Positions 13,991 through 29,658 are shown, counted from the first letter of the stretch. The stretch is DNA of 64,000 bases from Holacanthus passer (GCA_025331565.1 JAFREQ010000095.1:186001-250000), one strand, 5' to 3'. Notes: generated by a model from the sequence alone, not told the origin. A program made the numbers and translations.

Positions 13991-14021
13991 AAGGCTTGAG
14001 CCCGCCTCCACGGGCAACCAC

Positions 14022-14068
14022 CCAATCAGAGAGAAGAGTCTATTTGATTGACGTTTATAAGAACCAAT
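14022..14068 (-). promoter_or_regulatory. Promoter motifs: two CCAAT boxes and a TGACGT half-site
   Basis: CCAATCAG at 14022-14029, TGACGT at 14049-14054 and CCAAT at 14064-14068 lie within 50 bp. Two NF-Y-type boxes with a CRE-like half-site are typical of TATA-less housekeeping promoters. They sit just upstream of the apparent minus-strand first exon ending at 13794. The direction is inferred from that exon. Confidence 0.45.
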
Positions 14069-14344
14069 GGGCATCCTTGACCACTTTGACTGATGCTCCC
14101 CAATAGAATAAACACCAAATGAGGAGGACTGAGTACAAAACATTCGTTTGCCAATTGGCTGCAGAAAAAAAAGGGGAAAGGGGTTTTAGTGCAAGTAGCC
14201 TATGAGTGCAGACTGAGTCCAGAGTGACAGGTGCTCTGGACTTGACTAAATAGCCAAAGAGGCATCATTGCCTGGGTGAGGTCATCCAGAGTGATGTAAA
14301 CTCTACGTCATTAGCAGTGCTAAATAACAAAAACACACAACAGG

Positions 14345-14373
14345 ACACACATTCACCTTATAAAAAGTTTAAT
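14345..14373 (-). terminator. rbm8a: rbm8a polyadenylation region (ATTAAA)
   Basis: On the minus strand an ATTAAA hexamer (plus-strand TTTAAT at 14368-14373) lies about 400 bases past the rbm8a stop codon and is followed by sequence rich in T and GT. No AATAAA was seen between the stop and this point, so cleavage near 14345-14355 is the best estimate for the 3' end. Confidence 0.5.
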
Positions 14374-14769
14374 TTTCCCCAAGTCATATAAAACAAAAAC
14401 ACTCCTGCATAATAAAATGCACTCAACATCGAGCAAACTGAAACAACATTTTGAGGGAATCATGAAAACCAAGAACATGTTCTACCTACAAGTTGGTGTT
14501 TAAAGTAAAAACCTAGTTCAGATAGCCTTCTGTTAAACTGTAAAGCAGCATAAGCAATTTAAAAAAACTGAAAATGCTGCCGACGGACAATTTACTCTTT
14601 TGTTATTCATCACTTAAGAACAATTACCTCAGTGTTTAATTGCACAACTACATGCTAGAACGACTCCAAAACATTGTACAAAAACTGTGAAATTAGCTTC
14701 TTATGAGAGGATTATACACTGCTCGTCAAAGTGACAGACAACTCCTCTAGCCAATGATGACTGCCAAAC

Positions 14770-18150
<3,381 letters not shown>

Positions 18151-18652
18151 TTGTACAGCAAACTACAGTGAAACACATGAATCATCTGCTAACAACACAG
18201 TCAAGTTGAATGCAAGTATTTATACACAATTTAATTAGCTTTGAATGAATTATTGTCACCTGCAGATTGTTGGAGAAGCTTTTGTATATTCTCCCTGCAA
18301 AACCACAGTTTTGCTTTAATGGTTCGATTTGTGCACCACTCAACTCAACACTGGATGAACTGAACGAACTCAAACAGAGTACCTTTTCTTATCTATCAGA
18401 TGGATTTAATTGTCTTTACATTGGTCAGAAAAAAAAATGTCATTTTTATGTTCATGTTCAATCAAGTCAACCAATGGTCTGTGTACTGAACCATAGACTT
18501 TAGTGCACCAGTGCTGACGTTGAAATATCTGGATCAGTTCTACAATTATTTTGTGCTTTGAATACCTGATTATACAGCAAATAAGTGGCCCAGAGGCTGT
18601 GTCAATGAGACTCTCATATTCCACATATATTTTGTTAAAATCATTCCCATGT

Positions 18653-18770
18653 CCAGCAGAGGGCTCTCAGGTATCCACACAGGCTCTTGGTCCATGTATT
18701 GAAGTCTGAGGCTGCCTGTTCTGGTCTCAGGTAGAGAGAAGGACTGTCGTTTGATCCCCATCTGGTGGTG
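18653..18770 (+). promoter_or_regulatory. Two CTCF-like motifs
   Basis: CCAGCAGAGGGCTC at 18653-18666 is close to the CTCF consensus, and CCATCTGGTGGTG at 18758-18770 is a weaker match in the same direction. They are about 100 bp apart, 0.6-0.7 kb upstream of the rbm8a start. This is inferred from motif only. Confidence 0.4.
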
Positions 18771-19687
18771 AGTTGGATCAAATGACAGAGGAGGCTGACA
18801 GACAGGCCAAGTAAATAGGGAAAAAAATGCTGAGTGAAAGACTGACTTTTCAATTTCACCTCCAAATATGCCGCACGTGGAATCACAACAGACTGTTCAA
18901 ATCGTCTGTTGTGTACAAGGATGCTGAGAGGATGCTAAACGTAGTCCCTGTTGGTTACTTATATAAATTAAATATCTGCATCATCAAAGTGGAAGAAATA
19001 ATACAGATGTTGTCCGTGTGTCATGTCTTAGTATCAAGCAGATTTTGGAAACAGCAGCTGCTAAATGACAGGGTAGGTTTCAGCTTGAGAGGGATCACAC
19101 TTCTCATTCTCCCTGGGAAAACCCATACTAAGGGTCACCAGCTAATGCTTTAGCCTTAAATCCAGCAGAAACAATACAATAACAAACTGCACCAGTTCTG
19201 GGTTTTGTTTTCTCCAATTTCTCCATATTTTCACATTTCTGTACCAAATCAATACTTTTTTTCAATACCTTTGTTTGCAGTATTGACATTAAGGATACTT
19301 GTTTGGGCTGGAATTGAGATGTGAAAAGGATGTGTCATGCCCCATTTTCCAGACAGGATATGAAGGAACAGCTGAGGTTTGAAGGGTTTGTTGTGTGGCC
19401 TCTCAGGTGTTTGCAAGTGGAGGCCTGAGTGGAGGGGATCAGCTACTTGTAGTCTTGGTAATGAGTTGAGGGTAAAATGAAATGTAACTCCTGGTCAGGT
19501 GCAGTAACAAGAATAATAAACAGCAGGTTATGTTATCGATGAGTTCATTTTGACATCACGTCTCTCGTCACAAGTTCAGAGCAGTGACGGACTGCTTGAA
19601 GTCACAGATTTAAATGGGCAACATTTGGTTTAAACACAGGGTGACGGCCCCGTTTCCACTCAGACTGCTCTTACAATCACTTACAAT

Positions 19688-19761
19688 GCTGCTGTCTAGT
19701 GGATGATGTTGGAAGGATCAGAAACAGACCAGTGGGCCGCTCTGCTTGCCCCCTGCTGCCA
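19688..19761 (-). promoter_or_regulatory. Two CTCF-like motifs, reverse orientation
   Basis: Read on the minus strand, 19761-19747 gives TGGCAGCAGGGGGCA, a strong CTCF-type core, and 19703-19688 gives TCCACTAGACAGCAGC, a weaker match. Both point opposite to the pair at 18.65-18.77 kb. Confidence 0.4.
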
Positions 19762-21554
19762 TTTAATCCAAAACCACAATATAAGCAAAGATGTGGATTG
19801 ATTGATGAATAAAAGAAAAGTGTATCAGTGGTCAGAGAGAGACAACGGTGTGGTTTATATTTACGAGCATTTATTAATGTGTTGCACTTGTAGTAGAGTC
19901 AGTAGAGGCCGTGTAGAGGAGGCAGAGGTTGTGCAGTAGTGTGAGACATGTCATGTGGTGGGTTCTCTCAGTTCAGCTGTGTAGATAACCACATTAGTTG
20001 AAGATAATCCAAAGATACCAAAGATAGAAGTTTAAAAACATGTATTTCTTATAATTCTGCAATTTGATAGAACATGTCAAGTATCTCAATTCATTTCTTT
20101 AGATGTGTGTTGCCTACCAGAATTATTGAGCAAAAAACTACTATTACAGGTAAAGTCAGTGTAATGCATGGAGGAAAGATAAAAGCTGACCTGAACTTTA
20201 ATCTTGTGGATGAAAATCTAGCATGTAAGCATGTGCACATCACCTCTGCATCAATATGCAGCCATGTCCACACTAACATCCACAATCTGACATTAACGCA
20301 TCAGAGTGGAGACGTGTGACTTAATTCCACAGTCGTCACAGAATATTTTTCTTAATGTCTCTGAAAATCAATGTCCATTCTGAACGGACGCTCAGTTATA
20401 TTAATCCAGTTTCAAATCACCAACTATCATTCGGCTATTTTGACGAAGATCCAAGATGGCACAACACAATCGTAAGCACTAAAAATGACAGCGCAGCAGA
20501 CTTGTAATCACTGCAAAGTTAATGTAATCAATGTTCTTTTAACTAACACATGAGAATTTCTTTGTAATCACTTTATTTTACTCATTTTCCAAAACAAGGA
20601 ATGTCATACAATATCAGGAGGTACAAGAACAGATGGATAGGTCGGTTGTCATAGTGACATTGCAGACACACAATGTCCAACCTTGTCTACAGCTGTAAAA
20701 ATGCAGAAGAACACAATATGTTTAAACACAAAAATGCATACTGAAAGGATTACAAATACAATAAATATGCATAGAAAATTATTTTAACCACCTGACAATT
20801 TGTGGAAACTTCTTAGAAATATGACGTAACAGACAAAAGGCCTCAGTATGATGACACACGGAGGAACCACAGTATCTTCTGTTGTATCTTCTGGGATGAG
20901 TTTATCAGGAGCTGCTGTAGATTACACTCACAGTATGAGGCAACTGCTGATAGGACTAAGACGATTAGTGTCCAAGGTCAACACAACTGAGTAGCTCTGT
21001 CTCATCAACCCTCTGTTGAGTAGACAATGCATGAATGAACCCCTGTGATCATCAAAAACAGGGAACATGAAAATAAGCTCAGGACTCATAAACTGTATAA
21101 TGTGTATAATTAAAAAGGAAAGTACTCGCACACATGTCCAGAATGATTGAAGTAGTTTAGTAGAAAATTATTTTTTTATGAACTTGTTTGTGTTGCCTTC
21201 TGTTTCATCGTTATTTTGCACCTCAGGAGAGATGTTGCCAGATTGGTTTGATATCTTCCAGCCCAATAATTGCTCAAAACACTGAAAATGTTATCTAAAT
21301 AAATATAAAATACAAATCAATTCATAAACAATAGTAACAAAATAAATACATACGGAACAACATTTATGAATATATTTTTAATATACTGTAATTATTATTG
21401 TATTTAAAAACCAGTCCAACTCATGATAAACCAGCACAAATTATGTCCTCCAAAAACTATAAAATCTGCCTCAGTATGACACCATTTTATGTTTTTCTTT
21501 CTTTCATTTGATATATATTTAAGTCATTTACTGAAAATGTTATATACCTGTGCA

Positions 21555-21905
21555 ACAGTGGAAGATCTGCTTAAGTGAAAATGCCGATATTTCAATAAAA
21601 AAGAGAAACATCTGGACTCAAAATTTTACTTGCAAAAGCAAAATGTACTTAAATATTGAAAGTACTTATAATGCAGGTAGAATGAACCCTGCCAGTACAA
21701 TATATTACTGGATTGAATGAGTATGCAGCATTTTTTTGTTGTTGCTGGTTGAAGTTAAGCTAAATTTTACTACTTCATATACTGTTGACTAGTTTAATTA
21801 ATATCAACACATCATAATTAAAAAGATGTTGAGTAGAAGTACCTCAGAAGTAAAACATTTACTTCAGTACAGCTCTTGAGTAAATGTACTTAAATACAAA
21901 GTGAA
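21555..21905 (+). repeat. GTACTTAAGTA-rich dispersed repeat, copy 1
   Basis: Shares with the copies at 32.5 and 37.4 kb an ordered set of words: 'aaaatgtacttaaa', 'ttactggattgaatgagtatgcagcattt', 'actacttcatatactgttgactagtttaat', 'gagtaaatgtacttaaata' (each broken by small changes between copies). This is a very common percomorph interspersed repeat with AAGTAC words at both ends. The copy ends about 190 bp before the apolipoprotein TATA box. Confidence 0.7.
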
Positions 21906-22077
21906 TTTTCAGCAGCCGTCTTCATCTTTTTCTCCAACTCACACACTCACACAAACAGAGTGGACTTTGTGTCCGTCGTGTGACAGCTATCAAGCATCAA
22001 GGTTCAGTCAACACAAAGATTGTGAGAAGTCAGGTCACTTCTTTACGTTGGAAGTGATTAAATTCTGATTAGCCATG

Positions 22078-22105
22078 ATTGGCTCATCCTGTGGAGCTAT
22101 AAAAG
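22078..22105 (+). promoter_or_regulatory. apoa2: Apolipoprotein gene core promoter (inverted CCAAT + TATA box)
   Basis: TATAAAAG at 22098-22105, with an inverted CCAAT (ATTGG) at 22078-22082 just upstream. This predicts transcription starting near 22128. A non-coding exon 1 would then end at the AAG/GTACGT donor at 22159/22160. A TATA-type promoter with a short non-coding first exon is usual for strongly expressed liver apolipoprotein genes. Confidence 0.8.
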
Positions 22106-22339
22106 CCCCTGACTCCTCGACAGAAGGCACCGTTAGGTCCAAGAACCCCAGGAGTTAAGGTACGTCTCCGGCTGCTTTACTGTGGTGTAAAATGTATCCT
22201 TCATATATTTTAGGAAAACACATTGACTATTACTTCTGCTTTACCACAGTTTGAGAGCTTTTTTTTTTATTGTGATCTCTGCAACTTTCAGTGACTAATC
22301 CTTTGACTTTCTCCAGGTTGGTCTTGCTCATCTGCAGCC

Positions 22340-24033
22340 ATGAAATTCTCCCTCGCTACTGCTCTTGTTGTTGTGCTGGCTGTTGCCTATGGTAAGACAT
22401 ATTTCCACTCATTAAAATAACAGTATTTGATGTACATAATGTATTTTTAAGATCTCATATGGACTATAAAATATTTAAGTTCTGAATATCTGCTTCATTT
22501 TCTGAACTTCAAAAGTGTTTCAACTAGAAAATGCCTTGATTTTAACTTGACCACTGTGCAGTTAAGAATACACTGTGTGTTATAACCATTTTAGATTAAG
22601 TGTTGTAAGTTTTGAAAATGTTAGACCTGCCTGAACCCACAGGGGACCATGCAAATTTTCGATTTGATTAAAAACCTGAAAATCAACCAAACTCAAATGA
22701 TTTTAACATGACAGCTGAGGAATTGTATTGTGTGTGCATGCTTACCCTTCAATCTGATGACCTGAAGGCATTATGTCCCACAGTGTGCAAGTTTTAAACA
22801 AAGTAAATGGATTGAGATAAAGAACAGTAAATGTGTTTTTGCAGGCGCTGAGGCCGTGTCTCTGGTGAAGCGTGACGTCCAGTCTGAGGTGGACAGGATC
22901 GCCAAGATCATCAATGACATGTCTGCCAGCATCACCACCGCAACCCAGGACATGGTGGAGAAGGTGAAGGCTCTGGAGGTGACCAACACTGCCCAGTAAG
23001 TCCCAACCAACAGAAGATCTACTGCTCTAACTGAAACCTACACTAACAGCACTGCATTCAGTCCCTCATGATTCTTTTATGGACAAAATAATATTCCATC
23101 TTTTGTCAGGATGCAGAGACCTTGATGTTGTTTTGCTTGTAATTGTGAGGAATTTAAACTGTTGCACTCGGTGTGAGCAGCAGGCTGGGAGGACATTCAG
23201 TAAAATGTTTCGAGCATAAACTCTAAAAGTTAATGGCCAGTTTTAATTGTTAACATAAATGCATGACAGCTTAATTGTTATATTCAAAATGGCACAAGGA
23301 CGTTGCAGAAGGGCTAATTTTCCCTCAGCAAGTTTGACTTTATTTTTTATTTCCTGACTTAATTTCATTAGCTATACACCAAATCATACAGTTCATTATT
23401 TTAACACGTTGAACATTTCATGACTGAGAAAAACTGGCTTTAGAACCAACAAATGTGCCACTTTTTTAGTCAAGATGAAAAGTCACATGATGGCAAATTA
23501 CGTGTAAAACATAAGGCTAAAGGCTAACCACACTACAGATCTACATTACGGTGACCTATAACCTGGACTGAATACATGCAGTAATACACTCAGTATACAC
23601 CCTGATTGAGCTGCTGTAGGAGCAATTAGTCATCTTCCACAACTGTTCACAAAAGACTTTTCTTAAGAGTCACACTAGCAAATGTTTTACTTCATTTTTC
23701 TTTAATAAAATGCAAGTCAGAGTCAGCAGCAGTGATTAACAGAAGATTATCTCTCCTTCTACCTTCCACAGGACTTACATGGAGGACAGCAGGACCAAGA
23801 TCCAGCCTCTGGTTGAGAAGGTCCAGGTCGAGGCCGCCAAGCTGCAGGAGCAGGTCAAGCCCTTCATCGCCAACATCGAGGATCAGATCAAGCCCCTGAC
23901 CGACAACTTCAACGCTCAGGTCAAGCCCCTGACTGACAACTTCCACGCCCAGGTCAAGCCTCTGACCGATATGATGGAGAAGTTCTTCAAGCAGGTGATG
24001 GACCAGACCAAGGCCCTGCTCCCCCCCCAGTAA
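22340..24033 (+). CDS. apoa2: Apolipoprotein A-II / type-IV antifreeze-like secreted lipid-binding protein; complete
   Basis: Small plasma apolipoprotein that coats lipoproteins with amphipathic helices. Coding exons: 22340-22391, 22845-22995 and 23772-24033, after a non-coding exon ending at 22159. All introns are GT/AG and the frame is continuous for 154 residues. Residues 1-18 (MKFSLATALVVVLAVAYG) are a signal peptide. A short AEAVSLVKR segment follows and resembles the basic propeptide end of mammalian apoA-II. Residues 50-90 match the apoA-II pattern DMVEKVK..E....A..Y.E.S...I.PLV.K. Residues 96-139 are four 11-residue repeats of the type QVKPLTDNFNA. The C-terminus (DQTKAL) also resembles fish type-IV ice-structuring proteins, which belong to the same family. 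The family call is secure; apoa2 versus afp4 naming is less certain. Mammalian apoA-II has 100 residues, so this protein is longer, mainly through the repeats. Confidence 0.93.
23854..23985 (+). repeat. 33-bp tandem coding repeats (4 units) in the apolipoprotein
   Basis: Four consecutive 33-base units encode V/I-K-P-F/L-x-x-x-x-x-x-x blocks starting at residues 96, 107, 118 and 129. Units 2 and 3 are nearly identical at DNA level ('aagcccctgaccgacaactt' and 'aagcccctgactgacaactt'), which suggests recent unit duplication. Eleven-residue periodicity is the basic unit of exchangeable apolipoprotein helices. Confidence 0.85.
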
Positions 24034-24165
24034 AGCTTACGGCCGCAGTAACACCCGAGCTGGGCTAGTGCTAATTTTTGGTTCTGTCCAAAATGCTTCA
24101 CTGGTGTTTGTCTGTCATACTCCTCTGTCTCTCAGTCATCTGAGATGTGATGCTTGAATGTCATC

Positions 24166-24192
24166 AATAAAGGGGTTTTGAAAATCATCATT
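24166..24192 (+). terminator. apoa2: Apolipoprotein gene polyadenylation signal
   Basis: AATAAA at 24166-24171, about 135 bases after the stop codon, is followed by a G/T-rich 'aggggttttg' stretch. Cleavage is expected near 24185-24192. Confidence 0.8.
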
Positions 24193-26804
24193 TTGAGCTG
24201 ACCTGTTCTTTATTTCTGCTTATATAAGTAAAGCTATATTTGATTAATGAGATTAATTTGTGAAAGGGCAAGTAATAAAATACAAAATGAAATATACTGT
24301 AGCAGAATTTGATGAGATTTACTCATTGAACTGGAAGTCGATATCAACATTACCTCTAACCTCTGGGTCATCTGTGTTTTCCATCATTCGCAGTTCAATA
24401 TTCTGAAGCAGGCTGTCAAATAGGCCATAGTCCAGCTTACACCGTGGATAACATCAAGCTGATGAGATCAAGCCACATTCATGGATGTATTGACTTTAGG
24501 CCAATAATGAACCTAATACACAATCAGAGTGATAACCAGAACTAACAGACCATGTTAAGGCTGAACAGCTCCTGCTTCATTTATTCTTATCACAGCAACC
24601 TTTAAGCTCGTGAATGAAATCACGTCCACAAGTGTGTAAAGAAAAGCAGATTAACAACATATGCGTTTGTATGTTTAATTTAGCATTTGGACACAGTTTA
24701 AATCAATCAATATCTCCTGAAAATACCTGTTGTTCTGTTAACAACAGCGATCCCAACAAACCTCGCCACGAGCAATTTACTTCCACTGTTGGGCTTAATA
24801 AACGGTTACATCATTATTATTTCTCTTTGAAACACAGTTTAACAATGTCTCCAAAATTATAGTAAAGTAATTTGGAGGTCAATTTGACAAATGTGTTTTG
24901 ACAAATTACCTCACAACGAATTTGTGTTTCTTACCAGTCGGATCCTGCCGTGTTCTGTTTGCTGCCGTCTCATCCAGGCAGAAAAAAAAAGCACCACTAA
25001 CCACGAACCCTGCAGACATGAACCAATTTAAATGAAACTGAAATTATTAGTCGACAGTTGAAATAAATAAATCACTCCAACGTCTAACAAAATGATTCCT
25101 TAATGATTTGCAATGATTTTTAAACACAGTTAAAAATTCCTTATCGATCAATAACTCAGCCAACATATAGTAACAATATGGTTGGTGTCAGTATTTGCAT
25201 GCTGTTAGGGAATTACATTTCTTCTAAAGGATAAAAGAAAACTCACTATTTAAACATTTGATGCAGGATTTTCAACCACTTCTCCATGGAGATAAATCCT
25301 GGTCTGACCCAGTTTGGTCTATTGTGCACAATAGTAAGACATCAGGGTGTAATTACTGCTCATCTTTTCTTGGAAGGCAACTGGAGCACTTTTAAAGGAC
25401 TCTTTTTACTATGCAAGTAGCCAAAGGGAAATTAGAGCTGAGTGTCAAATTCTGAGAGAAATTTCACAGACTTGGCTCGAGTTCAAAGCTTGTGTCTCAA
25501 AGCAGTGAGGGAGACAATGACTTGTTGTCAGCTTAACCACAAAAACAACAAAATCACTAGTCTTCCACGCTGCTGTGGACCCACTCATCCAGACAGCGAA
25601 GGCCGAGAGATTTACCTTTTTGTTGTCGAAGAACAGAGGAACATTTTCCTTTGCCTCTGATGATTAAAATCTTGTAAAACATTTTTCATGCCGGCAACAA
25701 ATTGAACCAATTAATTAATTACTGTGAGTAAGAATAAAGCTTATTAGAAACACTTGAACATACATTAGCTCTCTCAATAAAACACGTAGTAATTAAACAA
25801 CAGTATTATTCTCCCCAGTGTTAATCTGTCACCGCCTTTCAGCTCTGTTGCCAAGCTACGAGCCAAACTCAAGGTGGCCTCCTTGAGCTGATGTGTGATC
25901 CAAGTCCGACATGACGAGGGAGGGCTGAAGGAGCTTTTGACAAAACCTCCACGGCCCTCCCTCGAACCAAACTTTCCTCAGCTCTCTAACCTCTCTGTTG
26001 AGGGGGTTGAAGGCCGGAGCCTGTTTGTCACAGAGGAACTGGCATTCCTGAGCAACCTTCTCCTTGTGCTTGTAGAGATTAAATTAATCAGCTGGCAGCC
26101 TGTCAAGAAGCCGTCTGTAAACGTGCTCGAATGAAACACGCTTAAAGAATAGATGTACAAGTTCCCCCGCGCAGGCTATTACTCAAATTACTGCAATTAT
26201 CTCTGTGCGACTACTTCATTATCTTTCATCTACCGTTTTCCATATTTGAAAACAGGAATCACAAAGTCGTCATCTTGCATCTGTATTTACTGGTGTTGAA
26301 TATTTTGTTCCTTCTATGTGCCAGAAACTCATCCACAGAACGTGCAGCTTCTCTACCTTGAAACACGGGACTAACAGTTTGGTGTGAACCTGTGGAGGGT
26401 TCAGTGTTTGAGATCCTGATGTTCTGGAAGGAAGGACGAGGCCGAGGAGTAGATGAAGGTACAGGGGTTGGAAGCAGGGCCGGGGGTGGGGGTGGGGTGG
26501 GGTGGGAGGCTCGGTGTCGAGGTTATCTGCCAGGACAAACTGTGTGATCCAAGGCTCGGTACAGTCGGTGACCACCCTGCAGGCTGGAACAGAGAGAAAA
26601 CACCCGCTGACAAGCTGTCGTTCAGTCGCTGCTGTGTGTTTTCATGTCCTGACGTCGGTGTTAATCAGTTCAGTGTCAGTTTGATTGAGCTGTCAGTCAG
26701 CGACGCTGGTGAAGTTGGCGAACGCTGAGGCAATATTAACATATTCGCTCAATTTAAAGCAAGGGACAAACATTTGATGGCTCCATGAGAATATGCTGCT
26801 TTTC

Positions 26805-27000
26805 TCTGTCTTACATGATAGGAAATGGAATTTTTGGGTTCTGGACCGCTGGTTTGACGAAACAAGACATTTGGAGACATCACCTTGTGCTTTAGGATGC
26901 TGTGATAGACATTTTTCTGTAGCTCAAATGATTAATCAAGAAAATAATTGGCAGATTAATCGATGATGGAAATTAGCCTTAGTTTCAATCCTAGTTAAAA
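26805..27000 (+). repeat. ATTAATCG-rich dispersed repeat, copy 2 (3' half)
   Basis: Shows the ordered words 'gggttctggaccgctggt', 'gacgaaacaagacatttgg', 'gacatcaccttgtgcttt', 'gaaaataattggcagattaa' and a terminal 'ttagtttcaatcctagtt'. This is the 3' half of a common fish repeat ending in a TTAGTTGCAGCCCTA-like motif. Confidence 0.65.
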
Positions 27001-27978
27001 CAAATAGCAATATATAAGAGACTGCTAGGATTATACGTAAACATATTTAACCAAAGAAGCTGTGATCAGATTAATCTACTTTTTCTTTTCATCTCCTACC
27101 AGATTCAATTGATTACGTATCAGAAGCTATAGGAGACTGCAAAAACAGATTATTTGACGCGTGAAAGTAAAACATTTTTTCCCATGAATCCCATAAACCA
27201 GCTCTCCCAACCCTCTCCAGCTGAAAACTACTGCATTAATTTCTCCCACATGCATTTACTGTACTCAATCCCACACAGTCAATACGGTCTACAGGTTCCA
27301 GGTAAAGGTCTTGTCAATAATGATCAATAATTTAACATTAATGATAGTGTTTTGGATGTCTGAAGTCAGCTTTTGAGGGAAGACGTACAGTCAGTTCTTT
27401 CCCACTGGCACTTTGCCATTTTGTTAATGCTTTAGCTGGACACATATTACAGTGATGGACACATATTACAGTGAACAAATTTTACTGACACATGCTTGAT
27501 CCATATCATAGAAAGCACTTTAACATTAGGTGTTATACCAACACGAATTTGAATTATCACACACTTTGTCATAAAATCTTATACATAACATATATACAAC
27601 ATATGAAGAGTAGGAAATGCCGTAGCAGGATTTTCTTGTCGTCTTTATATTTGAGGGTTACTTGCATAGATCAGCGTATTCTTCAGTTCAGCAGATAAAA
27701 AAAACACATTTTCTTTCTTGCGACAGAATTTAAAAAAATCAATTTTCCTATCTTTTCTGCCGCTACCTAAAGAAAAAGTAACCAATTATTGCTGCATTCA
27801 CAGCTCTGCACTTACGACTGAAGTAAAAAAATCAGTGTGAAACTGATTCCTCCTGAATGTAAATCTTGACCCAGGGATGATGTGAGTATTGTGCTGTCGG
27901 CCAACAGTGCTGCCATCTCACCCGACCCTCCACGCAGACAAGCCTGTGTGTTTGTGTGTGTGTGAAACCTGATCTGCT

Positions 27979-28006
27979 TGTGTGTGTGTGTGTGTGTGTG
28001 TGTGTG
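27979..28006 (+). repeat. (TG)n microsatellite
   Basis: Perfect TG repeat of about 14 units with more imperfect GT-rich sequence on both sides (27947-28060). Confidence 0.95.
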
Positions 28007-28954
28007 CTTTTGCTTGTATTTGTGTGTGCATACACCTACAGTGTGTCAGTGGGGTGTGTGTGCCAGTCTGCTGGTGGATATCTGCTTGTTTGTGTGTGTA
28101 ATCAAAATGTGCATATTTTAAATGCTTTTAATGAGGATGATTAAGAACAACCAGATTTCTCAGGATGCGACATCTATGTGCAGTTTAGTGTTAAATGCAG
28201 GGATGTGGAGACAGAATGGACCAACTGAAAATCAATAAGAGAAAGCGGGTGACACTGACAGACAATGGCAAGGCAGTCACGAAATATAGATAAAAAAACG
28301 TTTCTTTGGATTAAGAGAGCACAAGTGTTGAAACGAACGGGACGAAACCAGTAAATATTCAAAAGGCGATACAGATATTCTCGGTCAGTCAAAACAATAC
28401 AAGATATACTCAATATAATGAGACACACATTGATTTATCTGATGGCAAAATTGTTGGCACTTACCATTTCAGAATTAGGCACCTGGGGTCATCCACAAGG
28501 GCGTTGATTGCAGGCGCACAAAAAAGAGCAATTTTCACTGCACAAAGAGAAAGCGGAGTCTTTGTCAAAAAAAACATTAAACTCACTTGAATTCACAAAA
28601 AGAGGACGTTTAAAAAAAAAATGCACGTAGGCTCACAGAAAAGATGCTAAAAATGATTTGGGGTTGGGGGGGTCTAGCACCTAGCATTAAAGACAACAGA
28701 GTCGATGTTGGCCTCTGAGGAAAAAAAGGACACAGCCTGTCTCCATTGGCCAGTGGAGAACACTGATAGATATGTTTTTGCTGGCATGGGTTATGTTTTT
28801 ACTCAGGACTGACAGACAGACAGCCCCCATGCACACAGGTGCTATTCAAGGAAACTGTGTAAAAGTGACGTCACTGAGAAAAATCTAGCCCACAAACCTT
28901 TTCAGCACTCAAGTCCCGCCCACTACATGTTGCTCTTTTCATATTTTTTTCCCA

Positions 28955-29040
28955 TTTTCTCCCTCTCTGTATCTCCACTTTCTCTCTCTCTCTTCACTCT
29001 TTGTCCACCTGTCTTTGTGGATCTCTATCTCTCTTTATCA
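28955..29040 (+). repeat. CT-rich low-complexity tract
   Basis: Imperfect (CT)n stretch with several TCTCTCTC runs. Confidence 0.8.
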
Positions 29041-29170
29041 GTTTCTCAGTCTATAAAGTACATTTCAGCAAACTACGAAGCCGTAAACACACATCTGCTG
29101 CGAACTCACAAAAACCCTTCGAGGCATCGCTCCAGCTTTTTTATCTCTGTTTCAGTTCCTGTCTTTATCT

Positions 29171-29222
29171 CAGACACACACACTCACGCACGCACACACA
29201 CACACACACTCACACACACACA
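29171..29222 (+). repeat. Imperfect (CA)n microsatellite
   Basis: CA repeat interrupted by ACTCACGCACG units. Confidence 0.9.
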
Positions 29223-29635
29223 TGCGGTATAGGTCAAACGCGCCACACTATATAAATCGTTCAATGTTTGTTTTCATTTCGCCATCGCCAGCTGAAAGCA
29301 AAATATGCTCTGAACGTCTTCGCTTCTCTGCTGTTTGTGTGGCTTTTTGCAAATGCGCGCAGCTCCTGATGTGAAACCACCAAATGAAGCTTCCCCCAAT
29401 TTTCATAGCCCTCCAATTTGGAGCACGGCCGTCTCTCTCTCTCTCTAATGCTGAAACACCACTTTGTGAAATTACAGTACAATTTTGAAAAGTAGAAACA
29501 GGCAGCAGGCAATTCAGGTGCTCAGCCTCCGCAACAATGGAGTGCTGGCCTTGGTGGTGGTTGCTAGGTGATGGAGGAAATACAATGGCCTCCTCTGAAA
29601 CCAAAGGCCCTTAAGTGGACTGACGGGAGTGAAAG

Positions 29636-29658
29636 CACACACACACACACACACACAC
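29636..29658 (+). repeat. (CA)n microsatellite
   Basis: Perfect CA repeat of about 11-12 units. Confidence 0.9.

Larger units (their letters stand above)
18151..21554. other. Intergenic, rbm8a to apolipoprotein; no gene seen
   Basis: This 3.4 kb gap separates the divergently oriented rbm8a and apolipoprotein genes. No coding exon is recognised. It holds four sites resembling CTCF motifs between 18653 and 19761. The rest is AT-rich sequence with weak short open frames that look like chance. Confidence 0.5.

Noticed and set aside
23692..23946. Minus-strand open frame over apolipoprotein exon 4
   Set aside because: It is the antisense shadow of the 11-residue repeat array; the plus-strand frame is spliced correctly and matches the family.
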